This document shows, in pieces, positions 33,844 through 44,214 of a stretch of 64,000 nt of DNA. This DNA comes from Xanthomonas hyacinthi (GTDB lineage Bacteria; Pseudomonadota; Gammaproteobacteria; Xanthomonadales; Xanthomonadaceae). Each line of letters begins with the position of its first letter. Within the stretch, counting starts at the first letter, position 1. The notes beneath the pieces are model-generated. The model saw only the letters and a program-made list of their open reading frames with translations, had not been told where the DNA came from and ran no database searches. The translations under genes were made by a program, and so were the position numbers. Location of the stretch: assembly GCF_009769165.1 (NCBI RefSeq), contig NZ_CP043476.1, positions 4,285,001 to 4,349,000 on the forward strand, written 5' to 3'.

Positions 33844-34706
33844 GCGCGTGCCTTGGCGGCGCGACGGTACAGGGTGCGGCCGCAGGGCTGGATCAGGTCG
33901 GCCGCATGCAGGTAGTTCTCCGAATGGCCGGTGTAGAGCATGCCTTGGTCGTCCAGGTGCGGGATCAGCCGCGACAGGATGCCACGTTGGGTCGGCTTGT
34001 CGAAATAAATCATCACGTTGCGGCAGAACAGCGCCAGGTACGGGCCGCTGACCTCGTAGCGCGGTTCCAGCAGGTTCAACTGGCGGAACTCGAGCAGCTC
34101 GCGCAGCGCCGGCAGCACCCGGCACTGGCCCTCGTTGGCGCCGCTGCCGCGCTGGAAGTACTTGCGCTTCAGCGCCGGGTCCAGGCTGGCGATGCGATCG
34201 ACCGCGTACACGCCGCGCGCGGCGGTCGCCAGCACCTGCGTGTCCACGTCGGTGGCCAGGATCCGCACCGGCGGGGTCAGCGTGCCGAACGCCTCGCAGG
34301 CGGTGATCGCCAGCGAGTAGGGCTCCTCGCCGGTGGAGGCGGCGCACGACCAGATCTTCAGCGGCGCCGAGGCGGCGTGCTTGTGCAGCTCCTCGCGCAG
34401 GCGTTCGAAGTGGTGCGGCTCGCGGAAGAACGAGGTCAGGTTGGTGGTCAGCGCATTGGTGAACGCTTCCCACTCGTCGCCGCCGTCGCGCTCCAGCCAG
34501 TCCAGGTAGTCGCGGAACGAGCGCAGGCCCAGCGTGCGCAGGCGCCGCGACAGGCGGCCGTAGACCATGTCGCGCTTGGCCGGGGCCAGGGCGATGCCTG
34601 CCTTCTGGTAGATCAGGTCGCAGACCCGCTTGAAATCGCGATCGCCGAATTCGAAGTCGCGGTTGTCGGAACCGGGATGGGGCAGGGAAGACGTTGGAGT
34701 GGCCAT
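33840..34706 (-). CDS. cheR: Chemotaxis protein methyltransferase CheR
   Basis: CheR methylates receptor glutamates with S-adenosylmethionine. The 288-residue protein has an N-terminal helical domain (about 15-85, with [20 protein letters not shown]) and a Rossmann methyltransferase domain with the SAM-binding loop [18 protein letters not shown] and the acidic [11 protein letters not shown]. The beta-subdomain that binds receptor pentapeptides is present. The ATG at 34706 gives [12 protein letters not shown]; longer starts extend into non-homologous sequence and would run through the promoter below. Confidence 0.96.
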   Translation of the reverse strand: MATPTSSLPHPGSDNRDFEFGDRDFKRVCDLIYQKAGIALAPAKRDMVYGRLSRRLRTLGLRSFRDYLDWLERDGGDEWEAFTNALTTNLTSFFREPHHFERLREELHKHAASAPLKIWSCAASTGEEPYSLAITACEAFGTLTPPVRILATDVDTQVLATAARGVYAVDRIASLDPALKRKYFQRGSGANEGQCRVLPALRELLEFRQLNLLEPRYEVSGPYLALFCRNVMIYFDKPTQRGILSRLIPHLDDQGMLYTGHSENYLHAADLIQPCGRTLYRRAAKARA

Positions 34707-34734
34707 GGCTCGCAGCGGTGATCGGTCTATCGGT

Positions 34735-34761
34735 TTATCGGCCGGCGCCGAGCGAAATTGA
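34735..34761 (-). promoter_or_regulatory. Sigma-28 (FliA) promoter of cheR-cheD-cheB
   Basis: On the minus strand TCAATTTC (34761-34754) lies exactly 11 bases from GCCGATAA (34742-34735), a perfect FliA -10 octamer. The cheR ATG is 29 bases downstream. Confidence 0.75.
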
Positions 34762-34800
34762 CGCCGGAACAAGGCGCGGCCTGCGCCGCCGCCGCTGCAG

Positions 34801-37062
34801 TCAGAACTCCTGCCACTGGTCTTCGGCGGCGGCCGCGCGCGCGCTGCCGCCCATGCTGCGGATGCGCGCAGGCGGCCGCGCGGCGGTCGCCGCCGGCCGT
34901 GCCTTGGCCTGGGCACGCGGGACGGGTGCTGCGCCAGGCGCGGCGTGCGCCGCCGGTGTGCTGGCGTGCGGGTCCAGCTTGAACTCGGCGATGGCGGCGC
35001 TGAGCTGGCCGGCCTGGGTCTGCAGCGTGCGCGCGGCGGCGGTGGCTTTCTCGACCAGGGCGGCATTCTGCTGGGTCGCCTCGTCCATTTGGGTGATGGT
35101 CTGGTTGACCTGCTCGATGCCCAGCGACTGCTCCTGCGAGGCGGCGGAGATCTCGCCCATGATGTCGGTCACGCGCTGCACCGAGGACACGATCTCGGCC
35201 ATGGTCCGGCCGGCCTGGCGGACCAGCGTCGAACCGTCGCCGACCTGGCTGACCGAGGTGTCGATCAGGCTCTTGATTTCCTTGGCGGCGCCGGCCGAGC
35301 GCTGCGCCAGCGTGCGCACCTCGCTGGCGACCACGGCGAAGCCGCGGCCCTGTTCGCCGGCCCGCGCGGCCTCCACCGCGGCGTTGAGCGCCAGGATGTT
35401 GGTCTGGAAGGCGATGCTGTCGATCACCGAAATGATGTCGGCGATCTTCCTGGAGGAGGTCTCGATGCCGCTCATCGTGGCCACCACCTGGCCGACCACC
35501 TCGCCGCCCTGCGAGGCGACCGCGGCCGCGCCGACCGCGAGCTGGTTGGCCTGGCGCGCATGCTCGGCATTCTGCTTGACCGTGGAGGTCAGTTCTTCCA
35601 TCGAGGCGGCGGTCTCCTCCAGGCTGGCCGCCTGCTGCTCGGTGCGCCGCGACAAGTCGTCGTTGCCGGCGGCGATCTCCGAGGAGGCGACGTTGATGCT
35701 GGCCGCCGCGTGCTGGATGCGGCCGACCATGCCGGCCAGCTGCTCGGCGGTGGCGTTGGCGTCGTCGCGCATGCTGGCGAACACGCCATGGAACTGGCCG
35801 TGCATGCGCGCGCTCAGGTCGCCGGCAGCGATGGCCTGCAGCAGCTGCGACAGCTCGCCCAGGGTCAGGTCGCTGACCTGCATCATCGCGTTGAGGTTCT
35901 GCACCATCGTGCGGAAGTCGTACTGGAAACGTTCGGCGTCGCCGCGCGCGCTGAAGTCGCCGGCCGCGGCGGCTTCGGCCAGCTGCTTGACCTGCGCGCT
36001 CATCGCCATCAGGTTGGCCTTGGCGGTATCCATCGCCTCGGTCAGCACCGCTTTCTCGCCGGGCAGGCGCTCCATGTTCTCGGACAGGTCGCCGACCGCA
36101 TAGCGCTGGATGATCTGCACCAGGCGCGTCTTCACCGCCACGTGCGAAGCGACCAGATCATTGGTGGCCTTGACCATGTGCCCGTAGTCGCCGGGGAAGG
36201 CGGTCGCGTCCATGCGATAGCTGATCGTGCCCTGGTCGTGGCGCTGTGCCATCAGGTTCTGCGCGTCGATCACCGCGCGGATGCGGCTGCGCATGTCCAG
36301 CATGTCGCCCATCAGCTGGCCGATCTCGTCGCCGGAGCGCGTGCGCACCGTGCTGTCCAGCTCGCCGCGGGCGATGGCCTGCGACAGCTTGCGTGCCGCA
36401 TCGAGCTGCCGTGCGATGCCGCGCGCGATCAGCCAGCCGACGCTGGAGGCGGCCGCGATGGCCAGCGCGAGCAGACTCAGGATCAGCAGTTTGGTGCGCG
36501 AGAGCTGCGCGTTGATGGTGTCCATTTCCTGGTTCAGCTGCGCCACGTTGTAGTCGGTCAGCGTCACGATCCGTTCGAACAGCTCGCGCCGCAGCGGCCG
36601 CGACTGCTTGTCGGAGATGGTCTGCGCGCCGGCGATGTCGCCCGCGCGCAGCGCATCGCCCATCAAGCTGTTGGCGTGCAGGTAGGCGTCCAGTTTTTCC
36701 TTGGCCCCGGCATACATTTGCCGCTGCGTCTTCTGCAGCATCACCCGTTCGATGATCACCTGGTTCTTCGCCACTTCCGTGCGCACCTTCTGCATGCGCT
36801 TGAAATAGTCGGCCATCGCTTCCGGGTCGTCGGCACGCGCAATCTGCGCCAGTTCGTAGGTACGGAACTCGCCGAGCTGCGCGCGGGCTTCGGCCAGCGC
36901 CTGCGTGGCCGGCACCCAATCCAGTTCGATGCGCTTGAGTTCGGCCATCGCCAGGGTGGTGCGCGAATAGGTGAACGCGCCCAGGATCGCGGTCAGCAGC
37001 GTGGTCAGGACGAATGCGAAGATCAGCTTGTCGCGGATTTTCAGTTGTTTGAAGAAGTTCAT
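34801..37062 (-). CDS. Methyl-accepting chemotaxis protein (receptor 1)
   Basis: This 753-residue inner-membrane receptor has a first membrane segment at about 11-32, a periplasmic four-helix-bundle-like sensor at about 33-188, a second segment at about 190-212 and a HAMP domain at about 213-265. A long cytoplasmic helical region carries the MCP signalling domain, with the tip [20 protein letters not shown]. The C terminus EDQWQEF is an xWxxF tether for CheR. The start [14 protein letters not shown] at 37062 is a typical MCP N terminus; longer frames are shadows. It lies 94 bases upstream of cheR and has its own candidate sigma-28 promoter. The ligand cannot be predicted. Confidence 0.95.
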   Translation of the reverse strand: MNFFKQLKIRDKLIFAFVLTTLLTAILGAFTYSRTTLAMAELKRIELDWVPATQALAEARAQLGEFRTYELAQIARADDPEAMADYFKRMQKVRTEVAKNQVIIERVMLQKTQRQMYAGAKEKLDAYLHANSLMGDALRAGDIAGAQTISDKQSRPLRRELFERIVTLTDYNVAQLNQEMDTINAQLSRTKLLILSLLALAIAAASSVGWLIARGIARQLDAARKLSQAIARGELDSTVRTRSGDEIGQLMGDMLDMRSRIRAVIDAQNLMAQRHDQGTISYRMDATAFPGDYGHMVKATNDLVASHVAVKTRLVQIIQRYAVGDLSENMERLPGEKAVLTEAMDTAKANLMAMSAQVKQLAEAAAAGDFSARGDAERFQYDFRTMVQNLNAMMQVSDLTLGELSQLLQAIAAGDLSARMHGQFHGVFASMRDDANATAEQLAGMVGRIQHAAASINVASSEIAAGNDDLSRRTEQQAASLEETAASMEELTSTVKQNAEHARQANQLAVGAAAVASQGGEVVGQVVATMSGIETSSRKIADIISVIDSIAFQTNILALNAAVEAARAGEQGRGFAVVASEVRTLAQRSAGAAKEIKSLIDTSVSQVGDGSTLVRQAGRTMAEIVSSVQRVTDIMGEISAASQEQSLGIEQVNQTITQMDEATQQNAALVEKATAAARTLQTQAGQLSAAIAEFKLDPHASTPAAHAAPGAAPVPRAQAKARPAATAARPPARIRSMGGSARAAAAEDQWQEF

Positions 37063-37136
37063 TGACGTTTCATGCTCCCGAAGCGGCGGCGATGACGAGG
37101 CGCAGTGGAGGGCTGCGTTCACACGTCGGTAATCCG

Positions 37137-37163
37137 ATATCGACGCTGCGGCGTTCCGCTTGA
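37137..37163 (-). promoter_or_regulatory. Candidate sigma-28 promoter of receptor 1
   Basis: On the minus strand TCAAGCGG (37163-37156) is 11 bases from GTCGATAT (37144-37137). Each octamer is a partial match to the FliA consensus, but the spacing equals that of the stronger sites in this window. The start codon is 75 bases downstream. Confidence 0.55.
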
Positions 37164-37234
37164 GATCGCCCACGCGCAGCAGCGCTGCAACTGTGATGCA
37201 GGTCCGGTTGCTTGGCCTGCTTGCGGCGCTGCGC

Positions 37235-39490
37235 TCAGAACTCCGCCCAGTCCGCTTCGGCCACTGCCGCGCGCTTGCCCGCCGTCTGGCGTGGCGCCGG
37301 TTTGGCCGCGGCCGCACGCGACAGCGTGCGGGCGGGGGCTTTGGCCGCGGCGCGGACGGGCGCGGTCGCAGCGGGGCTGTCTGCAGCGCCGAGCCGGAAC
37401 ACCGCGGCGGCCTCGCTCAGCCGGCGCGCCTCTTCCTCCAGCGCCCGCGCCGATGCGCTGGCTTCCTCGACCAGGGCAGCGTTCTGCTGGGTGGCTTCGT
37501 CCATCTGGGTCACGGTCTGGTTGATCTGTTCGATGCCCGACGACTGTTCCTGCGAGGCCGCGGAGATCTCGCCCATGATGTCGGTCACGCGCTGCACCGA
37601 GGACACGATCTCCTGCATGGTCTGGCCGGCGCGATCGACCAGCGCCGAACCCTCGGCGACACGGGTGACCGAGTCGTCGATCAGGCCCTTGATCTCCTTG
37701 GCGGCGTTGGCCGAGCGCTGCGCCAGCGTGCGCACCTCGCTGGCGACCACCGCGAAGCCGCGGCCCTGTTCGCCGGCACGCGCCGCCTCCACCGCCGCAT
37801 TCAAAGCGAGGATATTGGTCTGGAAGGCGATGCCGTCGATCACCGAGATGATGTCGGCGATCTTCCTGGAGGAGGTTTCGATGCCGCTCATCGTGGCCAC
37901 CACCTGGCCGACCACCTCGCCGCCCTGCGAGGCGACCGCGGCGGCGCCGACCGCGAGCTGGTTGGCCTGGCGCGCATGCTCGGCATTCTGCTTGACCGTG
38001 GAGGTCAGTTCTTCCATCGAGGCGGCGGTCTCCTCCAGGCTGGCCGCCTGCTGCTCGGTGCGCCGCGACAGGTCGTCGTTGCCGGTGGCGATTTCGGTGG
38101 TGGTGGTGTTGATGCTGAGCGCGACGGCCTGGATGCGGCCGACGACGTCGGCGAGTTGGTCGGCGGTGGCATTGGCGTCGTCGCGCATGCTGGCGAACAC
38201 GCCGTGGAACTCGCCGTGCATGCGCGCGCTCAGGTCGCCGGCGGCGATGGCCTGCAGCAGCGTGGAGAGCTTGCCCAGGTTGACGTCGCTGGCCTGCATC
38301 ATCGCGTTGAGGCCCTGCACCATCAGCCGGAAATCGTGCTGGAAGTGCTCCGCGTCGCCGCGCGCGCTGAAGTCGCCGGCGGCCGCGGCGGCGGCCATGC
38401 GCTTGATCTCGGTGTTGATCGCCAGCAGGCTGGCCTTGGCCGCGTCCATGATCTGGTGCAGGATGGCGCGGCTGCCGGGCAGGCGCCTGGCATCGCGGCG
38501 CAGGTCGCCATTGGCGTATTCTGCCAGGACCTGCATCGCATCGCCGATCGAGTCCAGGTGTTCGAAGAGCATGGTGTTGATGCGCTTCGCCAGCTCGCCG
38601 TATACCCCGGGAAAATCTTCCGGCATGTGATGGGAAACGTCCTCTCCGGCATGCAGCTCGGCCATTTTCTCGGTCTCGCTGGAGAAGCGCTTCAGCATCT
38701 GGATCATCTCGCCGGTGGCGCGCAGCATCTGCCCGGTCTCGTCGCGGCCGGAGTTGTCGATGCGCACGCTCAGGTCGCCGCGCGACACCGCGCGGATCGC
38801 CTGCAGGGTGCGCGCGACCGGCACCAGCACCGAGCTGCCGATCAGCCAGTTGATGCCGAAGGTGATCAGCATCAGGATGCCGCCGGCGAGGGTCATCACG
38901 CCGGTGAACAGCAGCGCCTGCGCCTGCACGTCGTCCATGTACACGCCGGTGCCGATGACCCAGTTCCAGGGTTTGAACGGGGCGTTGTAGGACACCTTCT
39001 CGACCGGCTTGTCGTTGCCGGGCCTGGGCCACAGATAGTCCACATAGCCGCCGCCGGCCGCGGCCGCCGCGGCGAACTGGCGGAAGATCGGCTTGCCGTC
39101 GGCGCTCAGCACGCTGCCGATGTCCTTGCCGACCAGGTCGTGGCGGGTCGGGTGCATCAGCATGGCCGGATGCATGTCGTGCACGTAGAAATAGTCCACG
39201 CCGCCGCGGGCGCGCATCGACTCCAGCGTGGCCAGCGCGGTGCGCTGCGCCTCGGCCAGCGGCATCTGCCCGGCATCGGCCTTGGCGGCATAGGCGTGCA
39301 CCACGCCCAGCGCCAGTTCGATCTGGCTCTTCAGCGCCTGCTCGCGGGTGTTGCGGATGTCCACGTATTGCATGCGTGCGGCGATGATCGCCAGCAGGAT
39401 GATGCCGCCACCCAGCAGCAGGGTCTGCAAGACAAACTTGCGGCGCAGCGGCAGGTCCGACAGGCGTGCGAGAAGCGACGTGTGCGACAT
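37235..39490 (-). CDS. Methyl-accepting chemotaxis protein with Cache-type sensor (receptor 2)
   Basis: This 751-residue receptor has a first membrane segment at about 19-37 ([18 protein letters not shown]). The periplasmic sensor (about 38-195) resembles a single Cache domain ([30 protein letters not shown]), a fold that often binds small organic acids. The second membrane segment (about 200-225) and HAMP lead to the signalling domain. The C terminus EADWAEF is a CheR-docking pentapeptide. The start [18 protein letters not shown] at 39490 is preferred because the longer frame runs through the candidate promoter. Its cytoplasmic half is nearly identical to that of receptor 6. Confidence 0.95.
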   Translation of the reverse strand: MSHTSLLARLSDLPLRRKFVLQTLLLGGGIILLAIIAARMQYVDIRNTREQALKSQIELALGVVHAYAAKADAGQMPLAEAQRTALATLESMRARGGVDYFYVHDMHPAMLMHPTRHDLVGKDIGSVLSADGKPIFRQFAAAAAAGGGYVDYLWPRPGNDKPVEKVSYNAPFKPWNWVIGTGVYMDDVQAQALLFTGVMTLAGGILMLITFGINWLIGSSVLVPVARTLQAIRAVSRGDLSVRIDNSGRDETGQMLRATGEMIQMLKRFSSETEKMAELHAGEDVSHHMPEDFPGVYGELAKRINTMLFEHLDSIGDAMQVLAEYANGDLRRDARRLPGSRAILHQIMDAAKASLLAINTEIKRMAAAAAAGDFSARGDAEHFQHDFRLMVQGLNAMMQASDVNLGKLSTLLQAIAAGDLSARMHGEFHGVFASMRDDANATADQLADVVGRIQAVALSINTTTTEIATGNDDLSRRTEQQAASLEETAASMEELTSTVKQNAEHARQANQLAVGAAAVASQGGEVVGQVVATMSGIETSSRKIADIISVIDGIAFQTNILALNAAVEAARAGEQGRGFAVVASEVRTLAQRSANAAKEIKGLIDDSVTRVAEGSALVDRAGQTMQEIVSSVQRVTDIMGEISAASQEQSSGIEQINQTVTQMDEATQQNAALVEEASASARALEEEARRLSEAAAVFRLGAADSPAATAPVRAAAKAPARTLSRAAAAKPAPRQTAGKRAAVAEADWAEF

Positions 39491-39520
39491 GGTGGAAGCC
39501 TTCGAGTGATCTCGAAAGTC

Positions 39521-39547
39521 ATAGCGGCGCAGCGATAGCAAAGTTGA
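39521..39547 (-). promoter_or_regulatory. Sigma-28 promoter of receptor 2
   Basis: On the minus strand TCAACTTT (39547-39540) is 11 bases from GCCGCTAT (39528-39521). Each octamer matches the FliA consensus at six of eight positions. The ATG is 31 bases downstream. Confidence 0.65.
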
Positions 39548-39622
39548 GTCATGCGCCGTTGCGGCCCTGAACGCGTACGGCCTGGACCGCGCCATCGGAC
39601 ACGCCACGGCCCAGCCAGCGGC

Positions 39623-39651
39623 AAAAAAATCCCCGGCGCGGGGCCGGGGAT
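39623..39651 (-). terminator. Strong rho-independent terminator of receptor 3
   Basis: Read on the minus strand, ATCCCCGGC pairs perfectly with GCCGGGGAT around a five-base loop and is followed by a run of seven T. It lies 32 bases after the receptor 3 stop and separates it from the receptor 2 transcription unit. Confidence 0.92.
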
Positions 39652-39682
39652 CCGGGAACAACGGCAGCCGGGTGGCGCTGGG

Positions 39683-42058
39683 TCAGAACTCCTGCCAGTC
39701 CGAGTCGGCCAGGGCCGGTTCGGACTTCTTGGCGCGCGCGGCCGGAGCCGGCTTGCTCGGTGCCACCGCGACCGGCTTCTTCGCCACCGGGCGGATCCGA
39801 TGTACCTGCGCCGCGATCGGCGCATCGGCCTGCGACCGCTCCACGCGGAAGATCGACACGGCCTCGGTCAGCTGCCCGGCCTGTTCTTCCATCGCGCGCG
39901 CCGCGGCGGTGGCTTCCTCGACCAGCGCGGCGTTCTGCTGGGTGGTCTCGTCCATCTGGGTGACGGTCTGGTTGACCTGCTCGATGCCGGCCGACTGCTC
40001 CTGCGAGGCGGCCGCGATCTCGCCCATGATGTCGGTCACGCGCTGCACCGAGGACACGATCTCGGTCATGGTCTGGCCGGCCTGGCGCACCAGCGCCGAA
40101 CCGGTAGCGACCTGCGACACCGACGCGTCGATCAAGCCCTTGATCTCCTTGGCGGCGCCGGCCGAGCGCTGCGCCAGCGTGCGCACCTCGCTGGCGACCA
40201 CGGCGAAGCCGCGGCCCTGTTCGCCGGCGCGCGCGGCTTCCACCGCGGCGTTGAGCGCCAGGATGTTGGTCTGGAAGGCGATGCCGTCGATCACCGAGAT
40301 GATGTCGGCGATCTTCTTGGAGGAGGTCTCGATGCCGCTCATCGTGGTCACCACCTGGCCGACCACGTCGCCGCCTTGCGAGGCGACCGACGCGGCGCCG
40401 ACCGCGAGCTGGTTGGCCTGGCGCGCGTGCTCGGCGTTCTGGCGCACGGTGGAGGTCAGTTCCTCCATCGAGGCAGCGGTCTCTTCCAGGTTCGCCGCCT
40501 GCTGCTCGGTGCGTCGCGACAGGTCGTCGTTGCCGGCAGCGATCTCGCCGGCGGCGGCGTTGATGCTGACCGCGGCGGTCTGGATGCGGCCGACGATGCC
40601 GGCCAGCTGCTCGGCGGTGGCGTTGGCATCGTCGCGCATGGTCGCGAACACGCCATCGAATTCGCCATGCATGCGCGCGGTCAGGTCGCCCTGCGACAGC
40701 GCGGTCAGCAGCTTGGAGACGTCGCCGATGCTGTCGCCGTTGGCCTGCAGCAGGCCGTTGAGCTGCTGCGCCAGCTGCAGGAAGAAGCCCTGCTTGCCGT
40801 CGGTGGCCACGCGTCCGGACAGGTCGCCGGCGGCGGCGGCCTGCACGATCTTGGCCACTTCCGCTTCGACCTGGGCCTCGAGGGTGCGATCGCGCGATTC
40901 GCAGACGAAGCCGACATGGCTGCCGTGCGCGTCGCGGATGCTGGAGAGGATCTGGGCGATGCGGACATGGCCGTAGGCCATCTCGCGCTCGGCGAGGCCT
41001 TGCGTCTCGATCATGGCCGCGATCCGGGTATCGATCTGATTGCCGTATTCCAGCACCGACAGCGAGGAACCGACCAGCGGCATGCGCGAGTCGAACGCCG
41101 GGGCGACGTTGTGGATCTGCTCGGCGTACCTGTCGACGATGCCCTGCATCGACGGGTTCGCGTAGACGATGGTGTGTTCCAGGTCGGCGATGTACATGCC
41201 GGTGGAGGAATTGTCCAGCGCGGTGCGGATGCGCAGGTTTTCGGCCGCCACCGCCGCGTCGCGCTCGGTACGCTCGCGCAGGTCCTGCTGCATGCGCTTG
41301 AGCGCCTGCATCAACTCGCCGATCTCGTCCTTGCCGTTGGCGTCGATGCGCCCATCGAGCTTGCCGCTGGCGACATCGTTGGCGATCTTGACCGCGCTGC
41401 GCACGTTGTTGGCCAGCATGCGTCCGAACAGCCAGGCCAGGCCGACCGCGCCGCCGATGCCGATCAACAGGCACACCACCAGCGTGGCCGAGGCCTTGGT
41501 GTAGGTGCTGGTCGCGGCTTTTGCGGCGGCTCCGGCCTGCAGGTTGTTCTGCGCGATCAACGCGATCGTGTCATCCACGACCTTGTTGTGCAGGGTCCGG
41601 GTCTCGCCGGTGAAGGTGTCGATCGCATCGTCCTGCAGGTCCAGCTGCACCATCTCGTCGACCGACTTGTAGGAGGCCAGCGCCTTCTTCCAGTCGGCGA
41701 CGGTGCGCTCGTAGATTTTCCGTTCCTGGACGGTGCTGATCATCGACGGATACCTGGCGATGATCTCGTCCATCTGCTTGTTCAGCGCAAGCTTGCGCGT
41801 CTCGGCGTCTTTCTTGATCGCATCGCTGCTGCGGATCAGGCTCTGATAGGCCGCGCTGCGGTACTCGCCCAGGATGCCGCGGATCTCGCCGCCGGCGTGG
41901 ACGCTGGGAATGGTCCGGTTGGAGAGGGTATTGGTCACTTCATCGAGGGAATTCAGGCCCGAATGCGCGGCCAGTCCCTGAATCAGCATCAGTGCCAATA
42001 CCAGGCCGAACGCCAGCATCAGCTTCGGCATCAGTTTCAGATTCTTTATCCACTGCAT
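39683..42058 (-). CDS. Methyl-accepting chemotaxis protein with PAS domain (receptor 3)
   Basis: This 791-residue receptor starts [15 protein letters not shown] at 42058. Membrane segments at about 10-30 and 190-215 enclose a periplasmic four-helix-bundle-like region. HAMP (about 215-270) is followed by a cytoplasmic PAS domain (about 285-390, [20 protein letters not shown]) and the MCP signalling domain. The C terminus DSDWQEF is a CheR-docking pentapeptide. The upstream neighbour is a secreted OB-fold gene with a sigma-28 promoter; a terminator-like hairpin lies between them and no separate promoter is visible, so expression may depend on read-through. The signalling half closely resembles that of receptor 5. 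Confidence 0.95.
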   Translation of the reverse strand: MQWIKNLKLMPKLMLAFGLVLALMLIQGLAAHSGLNSLDEVTNTLSNRTIPSVHAGGEIRGILGEYRSAAYQSLIRSSDAIKKDAETRKLALNKQMDEIIARYPSMISTVQERKIYERTVADWKKALASYKSVDEMVQLDLQDDAIDTFTGETRTLHNKVVDDTIALIAQNNLQAGAAAKAATSTYTKASATLVVCLLIGIGGAVGLAWLFGRMLANNVRSAVKIANDVASGKLDGRIDANGKDEIGELMQALKRMQQDLRERTERDAAVAAENLRIRTALDNSSTGMYIADLEHTIVYANPSMQGIVDRYAEQIHNVAPAFDSRMPLVGSSLSVLEYGNQIDTRIAAMIETQGLAEREMAYGHVRIAQILSSIRDAHGSHVGFVCESRDRTLEAQVEAEVAKIVQAAAAGDLSGRVATDGKQGFFLQLAQQLNGLLQANGDSIGDVSKLLTALSQGDLTARMHGEFDGVFATMRDDANATAEQLAGIVGRIQTAAVSINAAAGEIAAGNDDLSRRTEQQAANLEETAASMEELTSTVRQNAEHARQANQLAVGAASVASQGGDVVGQVVTTMSGIETSSKKIADIISVIDGIAFQTNILALNAAVEAARAGEQGRGFAVVASEVRTLAQRSAGAAKEIKGLIDASVSQVATGSALVRQAGQTMTEIVSSVQRVTDIMGEIAAASQEQSAGIEQVNQTVTQMDETTQQNAALVEEATAAARAMEEQAGQLTEAVSIFRVERSQADAPIAAQVHRIRPVAKKPVAVAPSKPAPAARAKKSEPALADSDWQEF

Positions 42059-42100
42059 GATCGCATTTCCCCTTGGTTCGGCAACGGCGGCGAAGCACCG

Positions 42101-42155
42101 GAAAAACAAAAGCGCCGCCACGCCGGAAGCGCGCAGGCTCCGGCACGGCGACGCT
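42101..42155 (-). terminator. Terminator or attenuator between the OB-fold gene and receptor 3
   Basis: On the minus strand AGCGTCGCC-GT-GCCGGA pairs with TCCGGC-GT-GGCGGCGCT around an 11-base loop and is followed by TTTGTTTTT. It would end most transcripts before receptor 3, leaving receptor 3 to partial read-through. Confidence 0.75.
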
Positions 42156-42160
42156 TGGTC

Positions 42161-42541
42161 TTACTTGATCGTGGCCAGCTTCAGGCTGGACGGCGCGCTG
42201 ACCTGGATCTCGGCACGCGAGCTGTCGCGTTCGATCTTGCCGATCACGCACACGTCCTTGCCTTCCAGGGTCTCCGGGGGGAAGCCGAACTTGCCGCGGT
42301 CGGCGCCGGCGATGCGCGCGGAGAAGGTGTGGCGCGGAAACATGCCGCCCATGTACAGGAAGGTCGGCTCGCCTTCGGAGTTCTGCGCGTACTTGGCCTT
42401 CTCGACCTTGCCGCAGACCATGCCGTCCTTGCCGACGAAGCGGGCTGCCATCTCCGGCGGGATCATCTGCTGCGACTGGGCGAAGGCGCTCGGGCTGGCG
42501 GCAAGCAGCAGGACCAGCAGCAGGGGGAAGTTCGGTTTCAT
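42161..42541 (-). CDS. Secreted OB-fold protein upstream of receptor 3
   Basis: This gene encodes 126 residues starting MKPNFPLLLVLLLAA at 42541. A clear signal peptide (about 1-22, ending ASPSAFAQ) directs it to the periplasm. The mature part has the pattern of small OB-fold proteins (FVGKDGMVCGKVEKAKYAQN and FSARIAGADRGKFGFPPETL, GKDVCVIGKIE). Two Cys residues (in MVCGK and DVCVIG) could form a disulfide. It is driven by a sigma-28 promoter, so it belongs to the motility regulon. A role as a periplasmic partner of the neighbouring receptor is an inference from position only. Confidence 0.85.
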   Translation of the reverse strand: MKPNFPLLLVLLLAASPSAFAQSQQMIPPEMAARFVGKDGMVCGKVEKAKYAQNSEGEPTFLYMGGMFPRHTFSARIAGADRGKFGFPPETLEGKDVCVIGKIERDSSRAEIQVSAPSSLKLATIK

Positions 42542-42603
42542 GGGGGAAACTCCGTGACGGGGGGCGAATGGGTCGGCCGCAACTGGATCGGGCCACCTAT
42601 CAG

Positions 42604-42630
42604 CTATCGGCGTGGTAGCCGCAAACTTAA
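42604..42630 (-). promoter_or_regulatory. Sigma-28 promoter of the OB-fold gene (and receptor 3)
   Basis: On the minus strand TTAAGTTT (42630-42623) is 11 bases from GCCGATAG (42611-42604), each one mismatch from the FliA consensus TAAAGTTT-N11-GCCGATAA. The ATG is 63 bases downstream. Confidence 0.85.
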
Positions 42631-42662
42631 CCGGCACAAGTGATAAGCAGTTCGCATTTCCG

Positions 42663-42689
42663 AAAAAAACCCGCCGATAAGCGGCGGGT
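42663..42689 (-). terminator. Rho-independent terminator of cheW
   Basis: On the minus strand CCCGCCG pairs with CGGCGGG around a five-base loop, followed by seven T. It lies 34 bases after the cheW stop. Confidence 0.9.
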
Positions 42690-42722
42690 CGGGAGTGCGT
42701 GCGGCGCGGCGCCGCGAGCCGC

Positions 42723-43214
42723 TCAGGCGGCTTCGTCGACGTGCGCGTGCGGGCTCAGGTCGGCGCTGTCGAGCAGGGTCTCGATGTCCAGCAGGATCAG
42801 CATCTTGTCGTCCTGGGTGCCGATGCCGGAGATGAAGCGGGTGTCCACCGCGGCGCCGAATTCGGGCGTCGGCCGGATCTGCTCGGCGTTCAACGGGATC
42901 ACGTCGGAGACGCTGTCCACGACGATGCCGACCACGCGGTCCTCGACGTTGAGCACGATCATCACGGTGAAGGCGTCGTAGCGCGCTTCCTTCAGGCGCA
43001 GCTTCAGGCGCAGGTCGATCACCGGCACGATGGTGCCGCGCAGGTTGATCACGCCCTTGATGTATTCCGGGGCGTCCGGGACCCGGGTGACCGAGTCGTA
43101 GCCGCGGATCTCCTGCACCTTCAGGATATCGACGCCGTAATGCTCTTCGCCGAGGGTGAAGCTGAGGAATTCGCCGCCGGTGGCACCGGAGGCGGAGGTG
43201 TTCTTGTCGTTCAT
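42723..43214 (-). CDS. cheW: Chemotaxis coupling protein CheW
   Basis: CheW links receptors to CheA in the polar array. The 163-residue protein is one CheW domain with the conserved EFLSFTLGEEHYGVDILKVQE near the start, then VINLRGTIVPVIDLRLKL and VGIVVDSVSDVIPL. The ATG at 43214 follows AGGAG. It is monocistronic, with its own sigma-28 promoter and terminator, and lies between receptors 3 and 4. The short acidic tail HAHVDEAA is typical of Xanthomonas CheW. Confidence 0.96.
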   Translation of the reverse strand: MNDKNTSASGATGGEFLSFTLGEEHYGVDILKVQEIRGYDSVTRVPDAPEYIKGVINLRGTIVPVIDLRLKLRLKEARYDAFTVMIVLNVEDRVVGIVVDSVSDVIPLNAEQIRPTPEFGAAVDTRFISGIGTQDDKMLILLDIETLLDSADLSPHAHVDEAA

Positions 43215-43281
43215 CGTGTGCTCCTGGTGCGCACGGGATTGCGGAGGGATGGCGGGAAAGGGAAAGCGCGGCTCATGCACT

Positions 43282-43308
43282 AGATCGGCGTGCGGGCGCA
43301 GAACTTTA
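43282..43308 (-). promoter_or_regulatory. Sigma-28 promoter of cheW
   Basis: On the minus strand TAAAGTTC (43308-43301) is 11 bases from GCCGATCT (43289-43282). The -35 octamer differs from consensus at one position. The ATG is 68 bases downstream. Confidence 0.85.
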
Positions 43309-43335
43309 GCGGCCTGGCGATCGCCGCGGCCGGCC

Positions 43336-44118
43336 TCACGACAGCACGCCGCTCTTGCGCGCGCTGCGCTGGCGCTCGATGCGGAAGATGTAGCGCTGGA
43401 TCGCCGCGTCGGCGCCGCGCGGCAGGTCGGCGAAGCGCAGCCCCACCCGCAGCGCATCCTGGCCGTTGGCCAGCTTGTGCGGATACATGTTGCAGACCTG
43501 CAGGGTCAGCCGGATGGCATCGGCGTCGGGCAGCTGCAGCACGCAGCCCGGGTAGCTTTGCCGGTTCTCCGGCAGCGGCTGGCCGGGCAGCAGCGCCACC
43601 GCCAGGCCGCCGCCGCTGAGGTCGAGGACCCGCAGCACCAGCTCGGTGGGCGGGCTGGCATCGTCCAGCCGCAGCACGCACATCGGCGATTCGGTGATCG
43701 GCGTCTCCAAGCGGAAGTGCTCGCGGCGCTGCAGGTAGTACAGCGAATCGGGCAGCGGCGCGCGGAAGCCGGGCGCGTCGCCATGCGCGACCCGTTCCAG
43801 GCCGGCGATGCGGAAGCGCAGGCGGACCTTGTCCAGCTGCGCGAAACACAACAGGTACTCGGCCTGCTCGGCGGAGCGGTTGTTGGCTTCGTTGGCGCTC
43901 AGGTCCAGCAGCAGGCTGTCCTGGCCCAGCTCCAGCAGCGCGGTCGAGAACGACTGGTCGCGGCCGCCCACATGCGCGCTGATCTGCGAGCGCTGGTTGA
44001 TCAGCGACCGCAGCAGCTGCCGGATCTGGCGCGGGTTGGTCAGCAGGAAGCGGTCGTCCTGTTCCGTCGCCTCGTGCGCAGACGGTTCGGGGAAGTCGCG
44101 GGGAGTGCCTTCGGCCAT
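43336..44118 (-). CDS. YcgR-like PilZ-domain c-di-GMP receptor (flagellar brake type)
   Basis: This 260-residue cytoplasmic protein has an N-terminal YcgR-like domain (about 20-120) and a C-terminal PilZ domain (about 125-245). Both c-di-GMP-binding motifs are present: the Arg pair in [11 protein letters not shown] and [11 protein letters not shown] (the D/NxSxxG motif). YcgR proteins slow flagellar rotation when c-di-GMP is high. The ATG at 44118 starts [12 protein letters not shown]; a longer start would read through GC-rich repeats. It sits between cheW and receptor 4. This places a c-di-GMP effector inside the chemotaxis block that adjoins the RpfG/RpfC system. Confidence 0.88.
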   Translation of the reverse strand: MAEGTPRDFPEPSAHEATEQDDRFLLTNPRQIRQLLRSLINQRSQISAHVGGRDQSFSTALLELGQDSLLLDLSANEANNRSAEQAEYLLCFAQLDKVRLRFRIAGLERVAHGDAPGFRAPLPDSLYYLQRREHFRLETPITESPMCVLRLDDASPPTELVLRVLDLSGGGLAVALLPGQPLPENRQSYPGCVLQLPDADAIRLTLQVCNMYPHKLANGQDALRVGLRFADLPRGADAAIQRYIFRIERQRSARKSGVLS

Positions 44119-44187
44119 GGGTGGGCAACAGGGATGATGGTTGGGGCGGGGCGGGGCGGGGCGGCGCATTCCGCCCGTCCCACGATC

Positions 44188-44214
44188 CTATCGGCCGTGT
44201 TCGGCTTTTTTGTA
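44188..44214 (-). promoter_or_regulatory. Possible sigma-28 promoter of the PilZ gene, overlapping the receptor 4 stop
   Basis: On the minus strand GCCGATAG (44195-44188) is one mismatch from the FliA -10. At 11 bases spacing the -35 is TACAAAAA, which is poor. The -10 includes the receptor 4 stop codon TAG. The ATG is 70 bases downstream. Confidence 0.4.

Noticed and set aside
42674-42681. Perfect GCCGATAA on the plus strand
   Set aside because: It is formed by the stem and loop of the cheW terminator, has no -35 at 11 bases and faces no plus-strand gene.
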